In this document: positions 25,380-33,344 of the stretch, piece after piece
How the letters are laid out: the number at the start of each line of letters is the position of its first letter
Numbering within the stretch: position 1 is the stretch's first letter
Assembly: GCA_049116495.1 (NCBI GenBank)
Contig: JAGDYV010000138.1
Coordinates: forward strand, 1-55,069
DNA length: 55,069 bases
From: CAJQQK01 sp049116495
Lineage (GTDB): Bacteria; Pseudomonadota; Alphaproteobacteria; Rhizobiales; Hyphomicrobiaceae
Direction of reading: 5' to 3'
Position numbers and translations under genes: made by a program
Notes under the pieces: model-generated
Seen by the model: the letters and a program-made list of their open reading frames with translations, nothing else
Database searches by the model: none
Told to the model about the DNA's origin: nothing

Positions 25380-26039
25380 TTATAGTCGCTGCACGTCGGC
25401 CGATGCCAGACCATATCCGATCATGAACTCAACCGAACCGCCCTGGCGGCTGACGTCCTCACCAATATCGCGCTCGATATTGATCAACAGCATTTCCTCG
25501 ACCGTCCCGATCGGCCGCGCGTACAGCATGCACCGCTGGTGAATTGAGCGCACTGCCTCGCCGTCATTGACCTCCTCGGTGAACTCGACGAGGTCAACCC
25601 GGCCGGAGCTCTCACCCCAGTAACGCGCGAATAGGATGCCATCGGCGTCATACTCCGACTGTCCGACCATGCCGTTCGGACCGATCCAGCGATCCCATTC
25701 GGCCGACGTCATCGGCGTCACTGAATCCCACGGCCGATAGAGACTGACGTCGGAAATCGATTCGCGTCCTCCACCTGGATCAGCCATCACCTGCAGGATC
25801 TGGTCATCGTCATCGTAGTAGCGCGTCAACGTCGTTGCGCCATCGAGCTTGGCGGTTCCGATCGCTTCGACGATAAACGTGCCGCCTGTGGGCGGCGGCA
25901 GCGCCGGCTCTCCTGCCGCAAGCCCCGCCTGCAAGCCCAACGTATCTAGCTCGAGCGCGCCGCCGAGCGCGACCGCCAGCGGCCCATGCTCTTCCGGTAA
26001 ATCGTCCTTCTTACCGCCGCCGAATAATCCCAGGATCAT
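25380..26039 (-). CDS. DUF2491 (YjfK-like) protein
   Basis: The 219-residue protein begins MILGLFGGGKKDDLPEEHGPLAVALGGALELD. Its ATG at 26039 overlaps the TGA of the channel gene (ATGA). The sequence follows the YjfK/DUF2491 pattern: a short N-terminal FGGGKK segment, FIVEAIGTAKLDGATTLTRYYDDDDQILQVM, LYRPWDSVTPMTSAEWDRWIG, and EEMLLINIERDIGEDVSRQGGSVEFMIGYGL at the end. It has no signal peptide or membrane helix, so it is a soluble cytoplasmic partner. Function is unknown; in E. coli the homologue is in the yjf operon with a PspA paralogue. Confidence 0.82.
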   Translation of the reverse strand: MILGLFGGGKKDDLPEEHGPLAVALGGALELDTLGLQAGLAAGEPALPPPTGGTFIVEAIGTAKLDGATTLTRYYDDDDQILQVMADPGGGRESISDVSLYRPWDSVTPMTSAEWDRWIGPNGMVGQSEYDADGILFARYWGESSGRVDLVEFTEEVNDGEAVRSIHQRCMLYARPIGTVEEMLLINIERDIGEDVSRQGGSVEFMIGYGLASADVQRL

Positions 26040-27145
26040 GTGCTGCTTGCGCCTCCGTCGCGGTCGGTTACGTCGCTGGTGACCGGCAGTTTCTCTTGTG
26101 TAAGCGAACCCCACAAGACCTCATCCGGCAGCTGTCGCTCATCACCAATATAGAACAACTGGTCGCCAGCACGAATACGCTGATCGGTCGGACAATTGAG
26201 ATCAACGTTGCGATCATCGGGGCCGCTCAGGCCGACCAGCGTCATGCCGTAGTGGCGTTTCAGGCCGACCATGGCATCGAAATAGGAAATCGGCGCCGTC
26301 CCGCTTGGCACGATCATCGAAAACGCCGTGTCTTCGCTTTCCGCCGACAACAGCCGGTCCGCAACCCGCGAGGCGCCCGGATCACGTGACGCACGCACCA
26401 AAAGTTCCGCCGACAGGGAACCGACCGCCTCGACATCTGGGCATTGGCGCGAAATCAGCTCGACCGCGCGCTCATCTTCGAAATGCGCCACGATATGTGC
26501 CGTCGATTTGGCCGAGGATGCCGCCAGCGTTGCCGCAATAGTCTCGTCATCATCGGCACCGCGAATGATCACGCGTGCCGCTCTATCAAGCCCGGCGCGC
26601 TGCAAGCCGCTCGGTGTCGAAAGCGCATCGGAACGCACATAGTCGATCACGTCCGGCATCGGGTTCTGCTCCAAGGACTTGTCGACCAAGATAATCCGCT
26701 CACCGTCACCACGATCAGCCAACAGCAATTCGATCAGGCGCCGCGTCCGAATGCTCTGCCAACCCAGGATGACCGTGTGGCCATCACGCTCGCTATAGTC
26801 ACCGTAGCCGTTCATACGCCTTCTCCAGATCGAACCAACATCGGTAATGGCCTTGCCCAGGATCGCCGTGAAGATTGCGATCGCCCCAGGAATAATCACC
26901 ACGATCGACGCGATGCGGCCGGCCGCCGTTGTCGGCGACATGTCGCCGTAACCGACCGTCGTTGCCGTCACGACATAAAAATAGATGAACCCGACCAGAT
27001 TGCCGATCAGCTCGGGTTCCCCACAGATCGCAAGCAGAATGTATGACAAAAGACCGTGCGCAAGCATGACAGCGAACAACGCCGACCAGGACACGGTCGC
27101 GATCGCCACGTAGATGCGTCGCACCAAGACATCGAATAGAGGCAC
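26036..27145 (-). CDS. Two-helix potassium channel with cytoplasmic RCK (TrkA-N) domain
   Basis: The 369-residue protein has a first membrane helix (about 14-40), a pore loop with selectivity filter TTVGYGD (62-68), a second helix (IASIVVIIPGAIAIFTAIL), then a regulatory Rossmann domain beginning TVILGWQSIRTRRLIELLLADRGDGERIILVD with the conserved acidic strand end, and a C-terminal RCK_C-like part ending RAGDQLFYIGDERQLPDE. This is the layout of prokaryotic MthK/Kch-type channels with ligand-gated RCK. It heads the minus-strand operon and overlaps DUF2491 by four bases, so it is a real member of the PspA-YjfC locus rather than a bystander. Ion flow gated by a small ligand is expected. Confidence 0.9.
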   Translation of the reverse strand: MPLFDVLVRRIYVAIATVSWSALFAVMLAHGLLSYILLAICGEPELIGNLVGFIYFYVVTATTVGYGDMSPTTAAGRIASIVVIIPGAIAIFTAILGKAITDVGSIWRRRMNGYGDYSERDGHTVILGWQSIRTRRLIELLLADRGDGERIILVDKSLEQNPMPDVIDYVRSDALSTPSGLQRAGLDRAARVIIRGADDDETIAATLAASSAKSTAHIVAHFEDERAVELISRQCPDVEAVGSLSAELLVRASRDPGASRVADRLLSAESEDTAFSMIVPSGTAPISYFDAMVGLKRHYGMTLVGLSGPDDRNVDLNCPTDQRIRAGDQLFYIGDERQLPDEVLWGSLTQEKLPVTSDVTDRDGGASST

Positions 27146-27373
27146 GAATTTCCCCTAGCATTCCATCAACAGATCATAGTAACCAAAAACACAGACATTT
27201 CGATCTACAAGACGCTCGCCCACACCTGAAGCCGGTTGCACCATAGCGGCGAACCGAGGCAACATCACCATTGTTAGGGTTTGTTTGAGCAAATGTTGCA
27301 GTCACAGGTGAATTTGGCGGGTTCGTTTCTTACATAGCACTCAACGCGATCGGCGCAAACGACGAGGAAATCA
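27146..27373. promoter_or_regulatory. Divergent promoter region of the PspA/YjfC-type locus
   Basis: This 228-base gap separates the leftward channel operon from the rightward DUF2170-pspA pair, so both promoters must lie here. It contains the AT-rich palindrome-like TTTGTTTGAGCAAATG and a GAGGAAAT Shine-Dalgarno before the ATG at 27374. No convincing -35/-10 pair or sigma-54 element could be assigned by eye. Confidence 0.5.
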
Positions 27374-27835
27374 ATGAAAACACCCCAAGACGGATGGACC
27401 CTGTCGAGCCTGACCGAGCTCTTCGCCAGCGACCCGGAAGCACTCGGCGACGTGGACGTGAGCGTTGCAGAGGGCTCGGACGTCCTGCAGGTGACGCTGA
27501 AAGAGCGTGGCGATCTCAACGTGCTGATTGCAGCCAGCGGCGACCAGATCCTGATGAGCGTCGCGCTGGCGCCTGCAGCAGACGTGCCAAACCGCGCGGC
27601 TTTTGACCAATTGGTGCTGCGCACTCACAAGCTGGTGCCGCTCTCCACGTTCGGCCTGACAACCATCGATGGTGCCGAGTGGTATGAGCTGTTCGGCTCG
27701 CTCTCGTCGCAATCGCTAGCTGACGTCGTGGTCGAAGAGGCCGACGTTCTGGCCAGCAACGCGCTTGAGGCAGCAGAAATGATTTCAGAATGGATCGCCA
27801 ACGGCGGCTCGACGGGTGAAGGAGACAAGTCATGA
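27374..27835 (+). CDS. DUF2170 (YjfI-like) protein
   Basis: The 153-residue acidic protein starts with MKTPQDGWTLSSLTELF and shows the YjfI/DUF2170 pattern: VLQVTLKERGDLNVLIAASGDQILMSVALAP, RAAFDQLVLRTHKLVPLSTFGLTTIDGAEWYELFGSLSS, and a helical end with SDx-type ALEAAEMISEWI. GAGGAAAT precedes the start. It has no membrane segment or signal peptide and is probably a cytoplasmic alpha/beta protein. Its TGA overlaps the ATG of the PspA-family gene, so the two proteins are co-translated, as in E. coli yjfI-yjfJ. Biochemical function is unknown; a regulatory or chaperone role for the PspA protein is a reasonable guess from the pairing. Confidence 0.83.
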   Translation: MKTPQDGWTLSSLTELFASDPEALGDVDVSVAEGSDVLQVTLKERGDLNVLIAASGDQILMSVALAPAADVPNRAAFDQLVLRTHKLVPLSTFGLTTIDGAEWYELFGSLSSQSLADVVVEEADVLASNALEAAEMISEWIANGGSTGEGDKS

Positions 27836-28575
27836 GCATCTGGATGAAACTTGTCACAGCGGTGCGTGGTGGCGCCAACGAAGCAGCCGAAGCCATTGCT
27901 GACAATCAAGCGATGCGGATCCTCGATCAGGAAATCCGCGATGCCGACAACGCGCTTCGCAAAGCGCGCAGCGACCTTGCCGGCCTGATGGCCAACGGCA
28001 AACGCATGGAAAAGCGCGTCAATGAACTGACGGACAAATCCGAGCGTGATATGGCCAACGCGCGGGCCGCCGTCGAAGCCGGCCGGCAGGATCTCGCCGA
28101 AGGCCTCGCCGCCCGGGTCGCCAGCTCACGTGCCGAGTTGGAACGCGATACCGCCGACCTTGAGCGCCTCTGGGCTCAGCAGCAATCGATGACGCAGACG
28201 ATCCGCCAGACCGAGGCCCGCATCGCCACGATGAAACGCGAGATTGAGAGCGTCCGCGCAACTGAATCGCTGCAAAAAGCGCAATCCGCCATCGCCGCGA
28301 CCCAGTCCGGTGTCAATTCACGCCTCGGCAGCGCAATGGGGTCGCTTGAGCGTATCAAGCAAAAGCAGGAACAAACGGCCGCGCGCCTCGAAGCTGGCGA
28401 CGAATTGGCGGCAATGGAATCAGGCAGCGATCTGGATCGCCAACTGCTTGAAGCGGGCATCGGCGGCAGCACGTCATCGACCAACAGCATCATGGCCGAA
28501 ATCATGGCTGGCACGACACCGCAGAAACTCGAAGCGGTCGACAGCCCGGCCCTGGCACCGCCAGAGAAGAAATAG
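27832..28575 (+). CDS. PspA/IM30-family protein (YjfJ-like)
   Basis: The 247-residue protein starts MSIWMKLVTAVRGGANEAAEAIADNQAMRILDQEIRDADNALRKA, the classical PspA/Vipp1 opening with an amphipathic N-terminal helix. About 160 residues of alpha-helical coiled coil follow, rich in Glu/Arg/Ala (roughly 40-200), then an acidic stretch and a loose Pro-rich tail (DSPALAPPEKK). Family members assemble into ESCRT-III-like rods and rings on stressed membranes. No pspF/pspB/pspC is nearby; instead DUF2170 overlaps its start by four bases and the DUF350/ATP-grasp operon is divergent, so this is the YjfJ type rather than the classical phage-shock system. It is likely at the inner-membrane face. Confidence 0.92.
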   Translation: MSIWMKLVTAVRGGANEAAEAIADNQAMRILDQEIRDADNALRKARSDLAGLMANGKRMEKRVNELTDKSERDMANARAAVEAGRQDLAEGLAARVASSRAELERDTADLERLWAQQQSMTQTIRQTEARIATMKREIESVRATESLQKAQSAIAATQSGVNSRLGSAMGSLERIKQKQEQTAARLEAGDELAAMESGSDLDRQLLEAGIGGSTSSTNSIMAEIMAGTTPQKLEAVDSPALAPPEKK

Positions 28576-28741
28576 ACCACTCAAACAAACTTCGGCTTGC
28601 GACGATAGAGCCGTGAGAACAGATCAGGACTCTCGTTTTTAGGTCCCCGGAGACACACCAATGTTGATCCGGGGGCACGAGGAGCGCGAGGTTACAATAC
28701 GCCGATCCACAGTGTCTGCTTATCGTCGACTCTCTGGGATT

Positions 28742-29635
28742 CTAACCTCGAATATCGCGCACGATCGCGTCATACGGCATATCGCGCTGCAAAAATCCCC
28801 CCGAGATCAGTGCCGCCTTGAGCCGCACGACTGCACTTACCGGCAGTGACGGCTCCCGCGCCCACAGCCCCGCATCGCGATACCCATCAATCGCAGTCGC
28901 CAGCACCTTGTTATCGAGATCCGGAAAATACGGCGCGACCTTCGCCGCCAATTCGTCGATCGGCATCGCATGCATCCGCGTCAAGGCCTGAGCGATCCCT
29001 TTGACCAACGTTTCGCACACGGCCGGGTTCTCATCCATGTAGGCGCGCGTTGCATAGAACGTCGTGAATGCGACGTCGCCGCGCACGGAAAACCGATGCC
29101 AGATATGACCATAACCATCGGCGACCGCCTGGCTCGCAAAGGGCTCGAACGCCTGCATCACATCAATCTCGCCCGCCTTGAGACGCTCGGCATTCTGCGC
29201 CATCGGTCGGTCATCGACGCGCGTCAGGCTCGCCGGATCGATTCCGGCCCGCTGCAGATCATCCTGGAACGTCAGCCAAGGTGTTGGCACGTCGCTCGCG
29301 ACCGCAATACGTTTGCTGGCAAGATCGCTGAACCGGAAATCCGGCATCGGCTCGCGCCCGATCAGCATGAACGGATCGCGCGACACGACCTGCCCGAAAC
29401 ACATCAGCGGGCATGCCGGATCTTCGTTGTGATGCATCATCACGCGCATCGGGCCGCCCCACGAGACATCGACGCGCCCCGCCATCAGCCCGACCGCCGT
29501 TTCTGATGTCGCCGGCGACTTGATCACCTCGACGTCGAGGCCAAGGTTCTGCCAATCACCATCGACGGTTGCCAGATAGTACGGCGTGTAAACCACACCG
29601 CGCAGATTTTCATAAACTCTCACTCTCTGTGCCAT
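28742..29635 (-). CDS. SsuA/THI5-type ABC substrate-binding-like protein (orphan)
   Basis: The 297-residue protein from ATG 29635 (MAQRVRVYENLRG) shows the NMT1/Thi5-like fold: YTPYYLATVDGDWQNLGLDVEVIKSP, TAVGLMAGRVDVSWGGPMRVM, DLASKRIAVASDVPTPWLTFQDDL, and LKAGEIDVMQAFEPFASQAV. No Sec signal peptide or lipobox precedes it, even from the TTG at 29671, and no ABC permease or ATPase is adjacent. It may therefore be a cytoplasmic enzyme or sensor of the fold (Thi5-like proteins are enzymes), or a binding protein with its transporter elsewhere. It is divergent from the MmgE/PrpD gene with 128 bases between. Confidence 0.78.
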   Translation of the reverse strand: MAQRVRVYENLRGVVYTPYYLATVDGDWQNLGLDVEVIKSPATSETAVGLMAGRVDVSWGGPMRVMMHHNEDPACPLMCFGQVVSRDPFMLIGREPMPDFRFSDLASKRIAVASDVPTPWLTFQDDLQRAGIDPASLTRVDDRPMAQNAERLKAGEIDVMQAFEPFASQAVADGYGHIWHRFSVRGDVAFTTFYATRAYMDENPAVCETLVKGIAQALTRMHAMPIDELAAKVAPYFPDLDNKVLATAIDGYRDAGLWAREPSLPVSAVVRLKAALISGGFLQRDMPYDAIVRDIRG

Positions 29636-29763
29636 GCTTTGATCTGATCCTGCCGGCGATGGTTCTGTCAAGACGCACGGCGCCCGATCGTGATGTCTCT
29701 TGCCCTGCGCTCCAATGTGATAGGCTTCACCTAGCAGTCAAACTTCATGGAGAGTACCCGTCG

Positions 29764-31128
29764 ATGGACGCCATAGCCAGTTTTGCCGAGCACGTTGCAA
29801 CGACACGCTTCGACGATATCCCGGAGCGCGCAATCACGGCGGCAGAGACGATGATCCTCGATACAATTGGTGTTGGGATTGGTGGCAGTTCCGGACCGAT
29901 GGCGGAAGAGCTTGCCGCCGCCCAGGAACTTAGCGGCGGCGGCACCGATGCGCATGTCTGGTCACTCGGTCGGCGTCTGCCGGCATCCGCTGCCGCACTC
30001 TGCAATTCCTATCAGGTCCACAACAGCGAGTTTGACTGCGTCCATGAGGAAGCCGTCGCACACGTTCTGTCAGCCATCGTCCCGGCCTGCCTCGCACATG
30101 CCGAGCGGGTTGGCGGGATTGACGGGCGCCGCTTCATCGAGGCCGTCGTGCTCGGTGTCGATGTCGCGAGCAACCTCGGCGTTGCCGCAACGTCAGGCCT
30201 GCGCTTTTTCCGTCCCGCCACCGTCGGCGCGTTCGGCGCTGCCGCCGCGCTTTCCAAACTCATGGGCTTCGACGCCGCACGCACCACCCACGCCTTCTCG
30301 TTGGCCTATGGTCAGCTGTGCGGCACGATGCAGGCGCACGAGGAAGGCTCGATGTTGCTCGCCATGCAGATGGGATTCAATACGCGTAACGCCGTTATTG
30401 CCGCCGATCTCGCCAGCCTCGGATTCACCGGGCCCGAGAATATCCTGGAAGGCCGCTTCGGGTATTTTGGCCTCATCGAAGCGAGCGGCGACATCCAGGC
30501 TGAACTTGCCACGCTCGGGCACAACTGGCGCATTGAGGAAGTCGCCCACAAACCGTTTCCTTCAGGCCGCGCAACCCACGGCGTGCTCGATGGCTGCCTC
30601 GTCCTGAAACAACGACATGGCGTTGATCCGCAGGACATTGCGCGGATCACCGCGATCGTACCACCGCTGATCGACCAGTTGGTTGGTCGGCCTTATCAGC
30701 CCGACATGGAGCTCAACTATGCTCGGCTGTGCGTGCCTTATGTTGCCGCCCGCGCCCTGATCCGCGGCACCATCGATCTCGGCGACTTCAATCCAGCAGC
30801 CTACGCGGACCCGGCCACTCGACGACTGGCAGAAAACATCACGATCGACATCCGCGACGGCGATCCACCCAATGCACTAACCCCGGTTGACGTCACGATG
30901 ACGCTCGCCGATGGCACCCGACATAGCCATCACGTTGATGCCGTCTACGGCAGCCCACGAAACCCGTTCGGCCGCGCCGGCCAACTTGAAAAGTTCCGCG
31001 CCAACTGTGCCGCCGCACGCCGCCCGCTCGCCGACAACCAGGTGAGCGATCTGATCGAGCAACTCTCGAACCTGCGCAACCTGCCCGATATGGCATCACT
31101 GATCCCCTTCATGGTGGCTCAGGATTGA
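29764..31128 (+). CDS. MmgE/PrpD-family protein
   Basis: The 454-residue protein starts at ATG 29764 after GGAGAG. The fold marks are ITAAETMILDTIGVGIGGSSGPMAEEL, ALCNSYQVHNSEFDCVHEEAVAHV, GVDVASNLG, AAALSKLMGFDAARTTHAFSLAYGQLCGTMQAHEEGS, and the second-domain HKPFPSGRATHGVLDGCL. The family includes 2-methylcitrate dehydratase, cis-aconitate decarboxylase and related lyases acting on tricarboxylates; the specific reaction is not clear here. It starts a rightward run (hydrolase, CoA-transferase, 2-hydroxyacid dehydrogenase) that could degrade a branched or hydroxylated carboxylic acid. Confidence 0.9.
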   Translation: MDAIASFAEHVATTRFDDIPERAITAAETMILDTIGVGIGGSSGPMAEELAAAQELSGGGTDAHVWSLGRRLPASAAALCNSYQVHNSEFDCVHEEAVAHVLSAIVPACLAHAERVGGIDGRRFIEAVVLGVDVASNLGVAATSGLRFFRPATVGAFGAAAALSKLMGFDAARTTHAFSLAYGQLCGTMQAHEEGSMLLAMQMGFNTRNAVIAADLASLGFTGPENILEGRFGYFGLIEASGDIQAELATLGHNWRIEEVAHKPFPSGRATHGVLDGCLVLKQRHGVDPQDIARITAIVPPLIDQLVGRPYQPDMELNYARLCVPYVAARALIRGTIDLGDFNPAAYADPATRRLAENITIDIRDGDPPNALTPVDVTMTLADGTRHSHHVDAVYGSPRNPFGRAGQLEKFRANCAAARRPLADNQVSDLIEQLSNLRNLPDMASLIPFMVAQD

Positions 31129-31184
31129 AAAATTGTCTCGACCTGTGCCGCGCCCAAAGCCCCTAATCTTAAGGAGAGCAAACC

Positions 31185-32054
31185 TTGACCCTGGATCAAG
31201 CAAGCAAGCCCTGGCAAGCCTATGCCGCCGATGAATTGGAACATCACTACAACCCGCGCGCCACCAATCCGGATTCCGATCGCTACGGTGAAGCACGTGC
31301 CGCCATCAACGCGGCAGGGCTCGCCTATGCCGGGCGCACGGCAGACATCGCCTACGGTGACGGCCCGCTGCGCAACCTCGACATCTACCGGCCGGCAACC
31401 GACAATGGGCCCTTGCCGGTTCATATCTTCATCCACGGCGGTTATTGGCGTTCGCGCGAAAAAGAGGACTTTGGCTTCATCGGCAAGGCGCTAGCAGACC
31501 AGGGCCTGCTTGGCGTCGTGATCAACTACCCGCTCTGCCCCGACGTCACGCTTGACGAGGTCGTCGCAAGCAACCGGGCCGCGTTCGCCTGGATCCATCG
31601 CAACATTGCCAACCACGGCGGCGATCCGGCCCGCATCACACTATCCGGCCATTCGGCCGGCGCCCACCTAGGCGCCGCCATCCTTGCCACCGATTGGGCC
31701 GACCTTGGCACTGCTCGGCCACTGCAAGGCGCCGTCCTCGTCAGCGGCATCTACGACCCGCACCCGACACAGCACATCTCGGTCAACGCTGAAATCGGCA
31801 TCACGCCGGAAATCGCCGAGCGACAGAATTATCTCGCTCATGCGCCGCGCCTCGATTGTCCTGTGCATGTCATCGTCGGCGGCGGCGAACCGGAAGGCTG
31901 GATCGCGCAATCGGCTGACTACACCCGCCACCTAGTGGCCGCCGGCGTCGAGACAGAATATACGGTGTCCGGCACGGAGAACCATTTCAGCATCCAGGAC
32001 CAGTTCCACACCCCGGATGCAGATGTGCTCGGAGCCATTCTGAAACTCGCCTGA
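31185..32054 (+). CDS. Alpha/beta hydrolase, arylformamidase-like
   Basis: The 289-residue protein starts at a TTG (31185) with a perfect AAGGAGAG six bases upstream; no ATG fits as well. It has the oxyanion motif HGGYW (84-88) and nucleophile elbow GHSAG with Ser157, as in bacterial/yeast kynurenine formamidase-type esterases. The catalytic Asp is probably in the EGWIAQSADY region and His in ENHFSIQDQF. It is cytoplasmic. The substrate may be an N-formyl or ester compound. It follows the MmgE/PrpD gene by 56 bases and precedes the CoA-transferase. Confidence 0.85.
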   Translation: MTLDQASKPWQAYAADELEHHYNPRATNPDSDRYGEARAAINAAGLAYAGRTADIAYGDGPLRNLDIYRPATDNGPLPVHIFIHGGYWRSREKEDFGFIGKALADQGLLGVVINYPLCPDVTLDEVVASNRAAFAWIHRNIANHGGDPARITLSGHSAGAHLGAAILATDWADLGTARPLQGAVLVSGIYDPHPTQHISVNAEIGITPEIAERQNYLAHAPRLDCPVHVIVGGGEPEGWIAQSADYTRHLVAAGVETEYTVSGTENHFSIQDQFHTPDADVLGAILKLA

Positions 32055-32199
32055 TCGCCGCAATACGGATGCGATCGTGTGCCAATCGGGTCTTGTGCCG
32101 GCTTGCTGCAACCAGTAAGCCAGTCATTCCAATTCTCCGCACCCGATCGCGTTCTCCAGACCGGTCCGGCAGCGACGCTCAAAACTACAGGAAACGCCC

Positions 32200-33336
32200 A
32201 TGCAGCCGTTAAAAGATGTCCGCGTCATCGAGTTCACCAACATCCTGTCCGGTCCGTTCTGCGGCATGCTGCTCTCGGACATGGGCGCCGACGTCATCAA
32301 GGTCGAGAAGCCGACTGGCGATGACATGCGCTTCTGGCCACCGATCACCGATGGTTACAGCGAAAACTTCGCGTCGGTGAACCGCAACAAGCGCTCGATC
32401 GCGCTCAACCTCAAGTCCGAGACCGACCTCCAGCTCGCACGCGACCTGTGCGCCGGCGCCGACGTCGTCATCGAGAATAACCGGCCCGGCGCGATGGACC
32501 GGCTCGGGCTCGGCTATGAGGATATCAAGAAGGTCAATCCGGCCATTCTGTACTGCTCGATCAGTGCTTTCGGTACCGACGGGCCCTATTCCAAGCGCGG
32601 CGGCTTCGACCTCGTCGTGCAGGCCGAAAGCGGCATCATGAGCGTCACCGGCGAAGATGACCCGGTCAAATGCGGCGTACCGATCAGCGACGTCGCGACC
32701 GGCCTCTACGGCGCCTTCGCGATCGCCGCGGCACTGCGCGAAGTGAAGGAAACCGGTCAGGGCGCACATATCGATGCCTCAATGCTTGGTGCCTCGATCG
32801 GCATCGCAGCCCTACAGACCAGCGAATTCTTCGGCACCGGCGGTAGTTCTCCGCGAATGGGCTCACGCCATCCACGCAACGCGCCTTATCAGGCCTTCAA
32901 AGCTGCCGATGGCTACTTTGCCCTGGCTGCCGGCAATGACAAACTCTACGCCGACGTCTGCCGTATCATCGAGCGCATGGATCTGCTCGATCGGCCCGAA
33001 TACAAAACGACCGAACTGCGCGCCAAGAACCAGGTCGACCTCGCCGTTATCGTCGAGGAGGAATTCGCCAAGAAGACTGCCGCCGAGTGGCTCGATATCT
33101 TCGGCGAGGCCGGCGTGCCGTGCGGCAAGATCAACTCATACAAGGAAGCGCTCAGCCACCCGCAAGTCCAGCATTGCGAATGGGTCGCCGACATGACGTT
33201 GCCGAACGGCGTCGAAACGAAGACCTTCCTCAGCCCGGTGCGCTTCAACCACACCACGACGCCGATGCGCTCGAACCCGCCCGGCCTTAACGAGCATGGC
33301 GATGAAGTCCGTGCCGAAGTCGCGAAGAAGGGCTAG
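32200..33336 (+). CDS. Class III (CaiB/BaiF) CoA-transferase
   Basis: The 378-residue protein has the family opening VRVIEFTNILSGPFCGMLLSDMGADVIKVEKP, then NRNKRSIALNLKSE, VVIENNRPGAMDRLGLGY, and SISAFGTDGPYSKRGGFDLVVQAESGIMSVTGE. The catalytic Asp is Asp164 in GVPISDVATGLYGAF. Such enzymes move CoA between carboxylic acids (formyl-CoA:oxalate, carnitine, 2-methylacyl or succinyl donors). The C-terminal part (EWLDIFGEAGVPCGKINSYKEAL) is also typical. Length is at the short end of the family. It is followed eight bases later by a 2-hydroxyacid dehydrogenase, probably in one transcript. Confidence 0.92.
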   Translation: MQPLKDVRVIEFTNILSGPFCGMLLSDMGADVIKVEKPTGDDMRFWPPITDGYSENFASVNRNKRSIALNLKSETDLQLARDLCAGADVVIENNRPGAMDRLGLGYEDIKKVNPAILYCSISAFGTDGPYSKRGGFDLVVQAESGIMSVTGEDDPVKCGVPISDVATGLYGAFAIAAALREVKETGQGAHIDASMLGASIGIAALQTSEFFGTGGSSPRMGSRHPRNAPYQAFKAADGYFALAAGNDKLYADVCRIIERMDLLDRPEYKTTELRAKNQVDLAVIVEEEFAKKTAAEWLDIFGEAGVPCGKINSYKEALSHPQVQHCEWVADMTLPNGVETKTFLSPVRFNHTTTPMRSNPPGLNEHGDEVRAEVAKKG

Positions 33337-33344
33337 AACTTCGA

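Noticed and set aside
27234..27247. A GG-N10-GC word in the pspA/channel gap as a sigma-54 promoter
   Set aside because: Only the GG and GC dinucleotides match; the rest of the -24/-12 consensus is absent and no pspF-like gene is near.
28645..28674. CCCCGG...CCGGGG inverted repeat after the PspA gene as a terminator
   Set aside because: Six-base arms with an 18-base loop and no T-run on either side; too weak to call.
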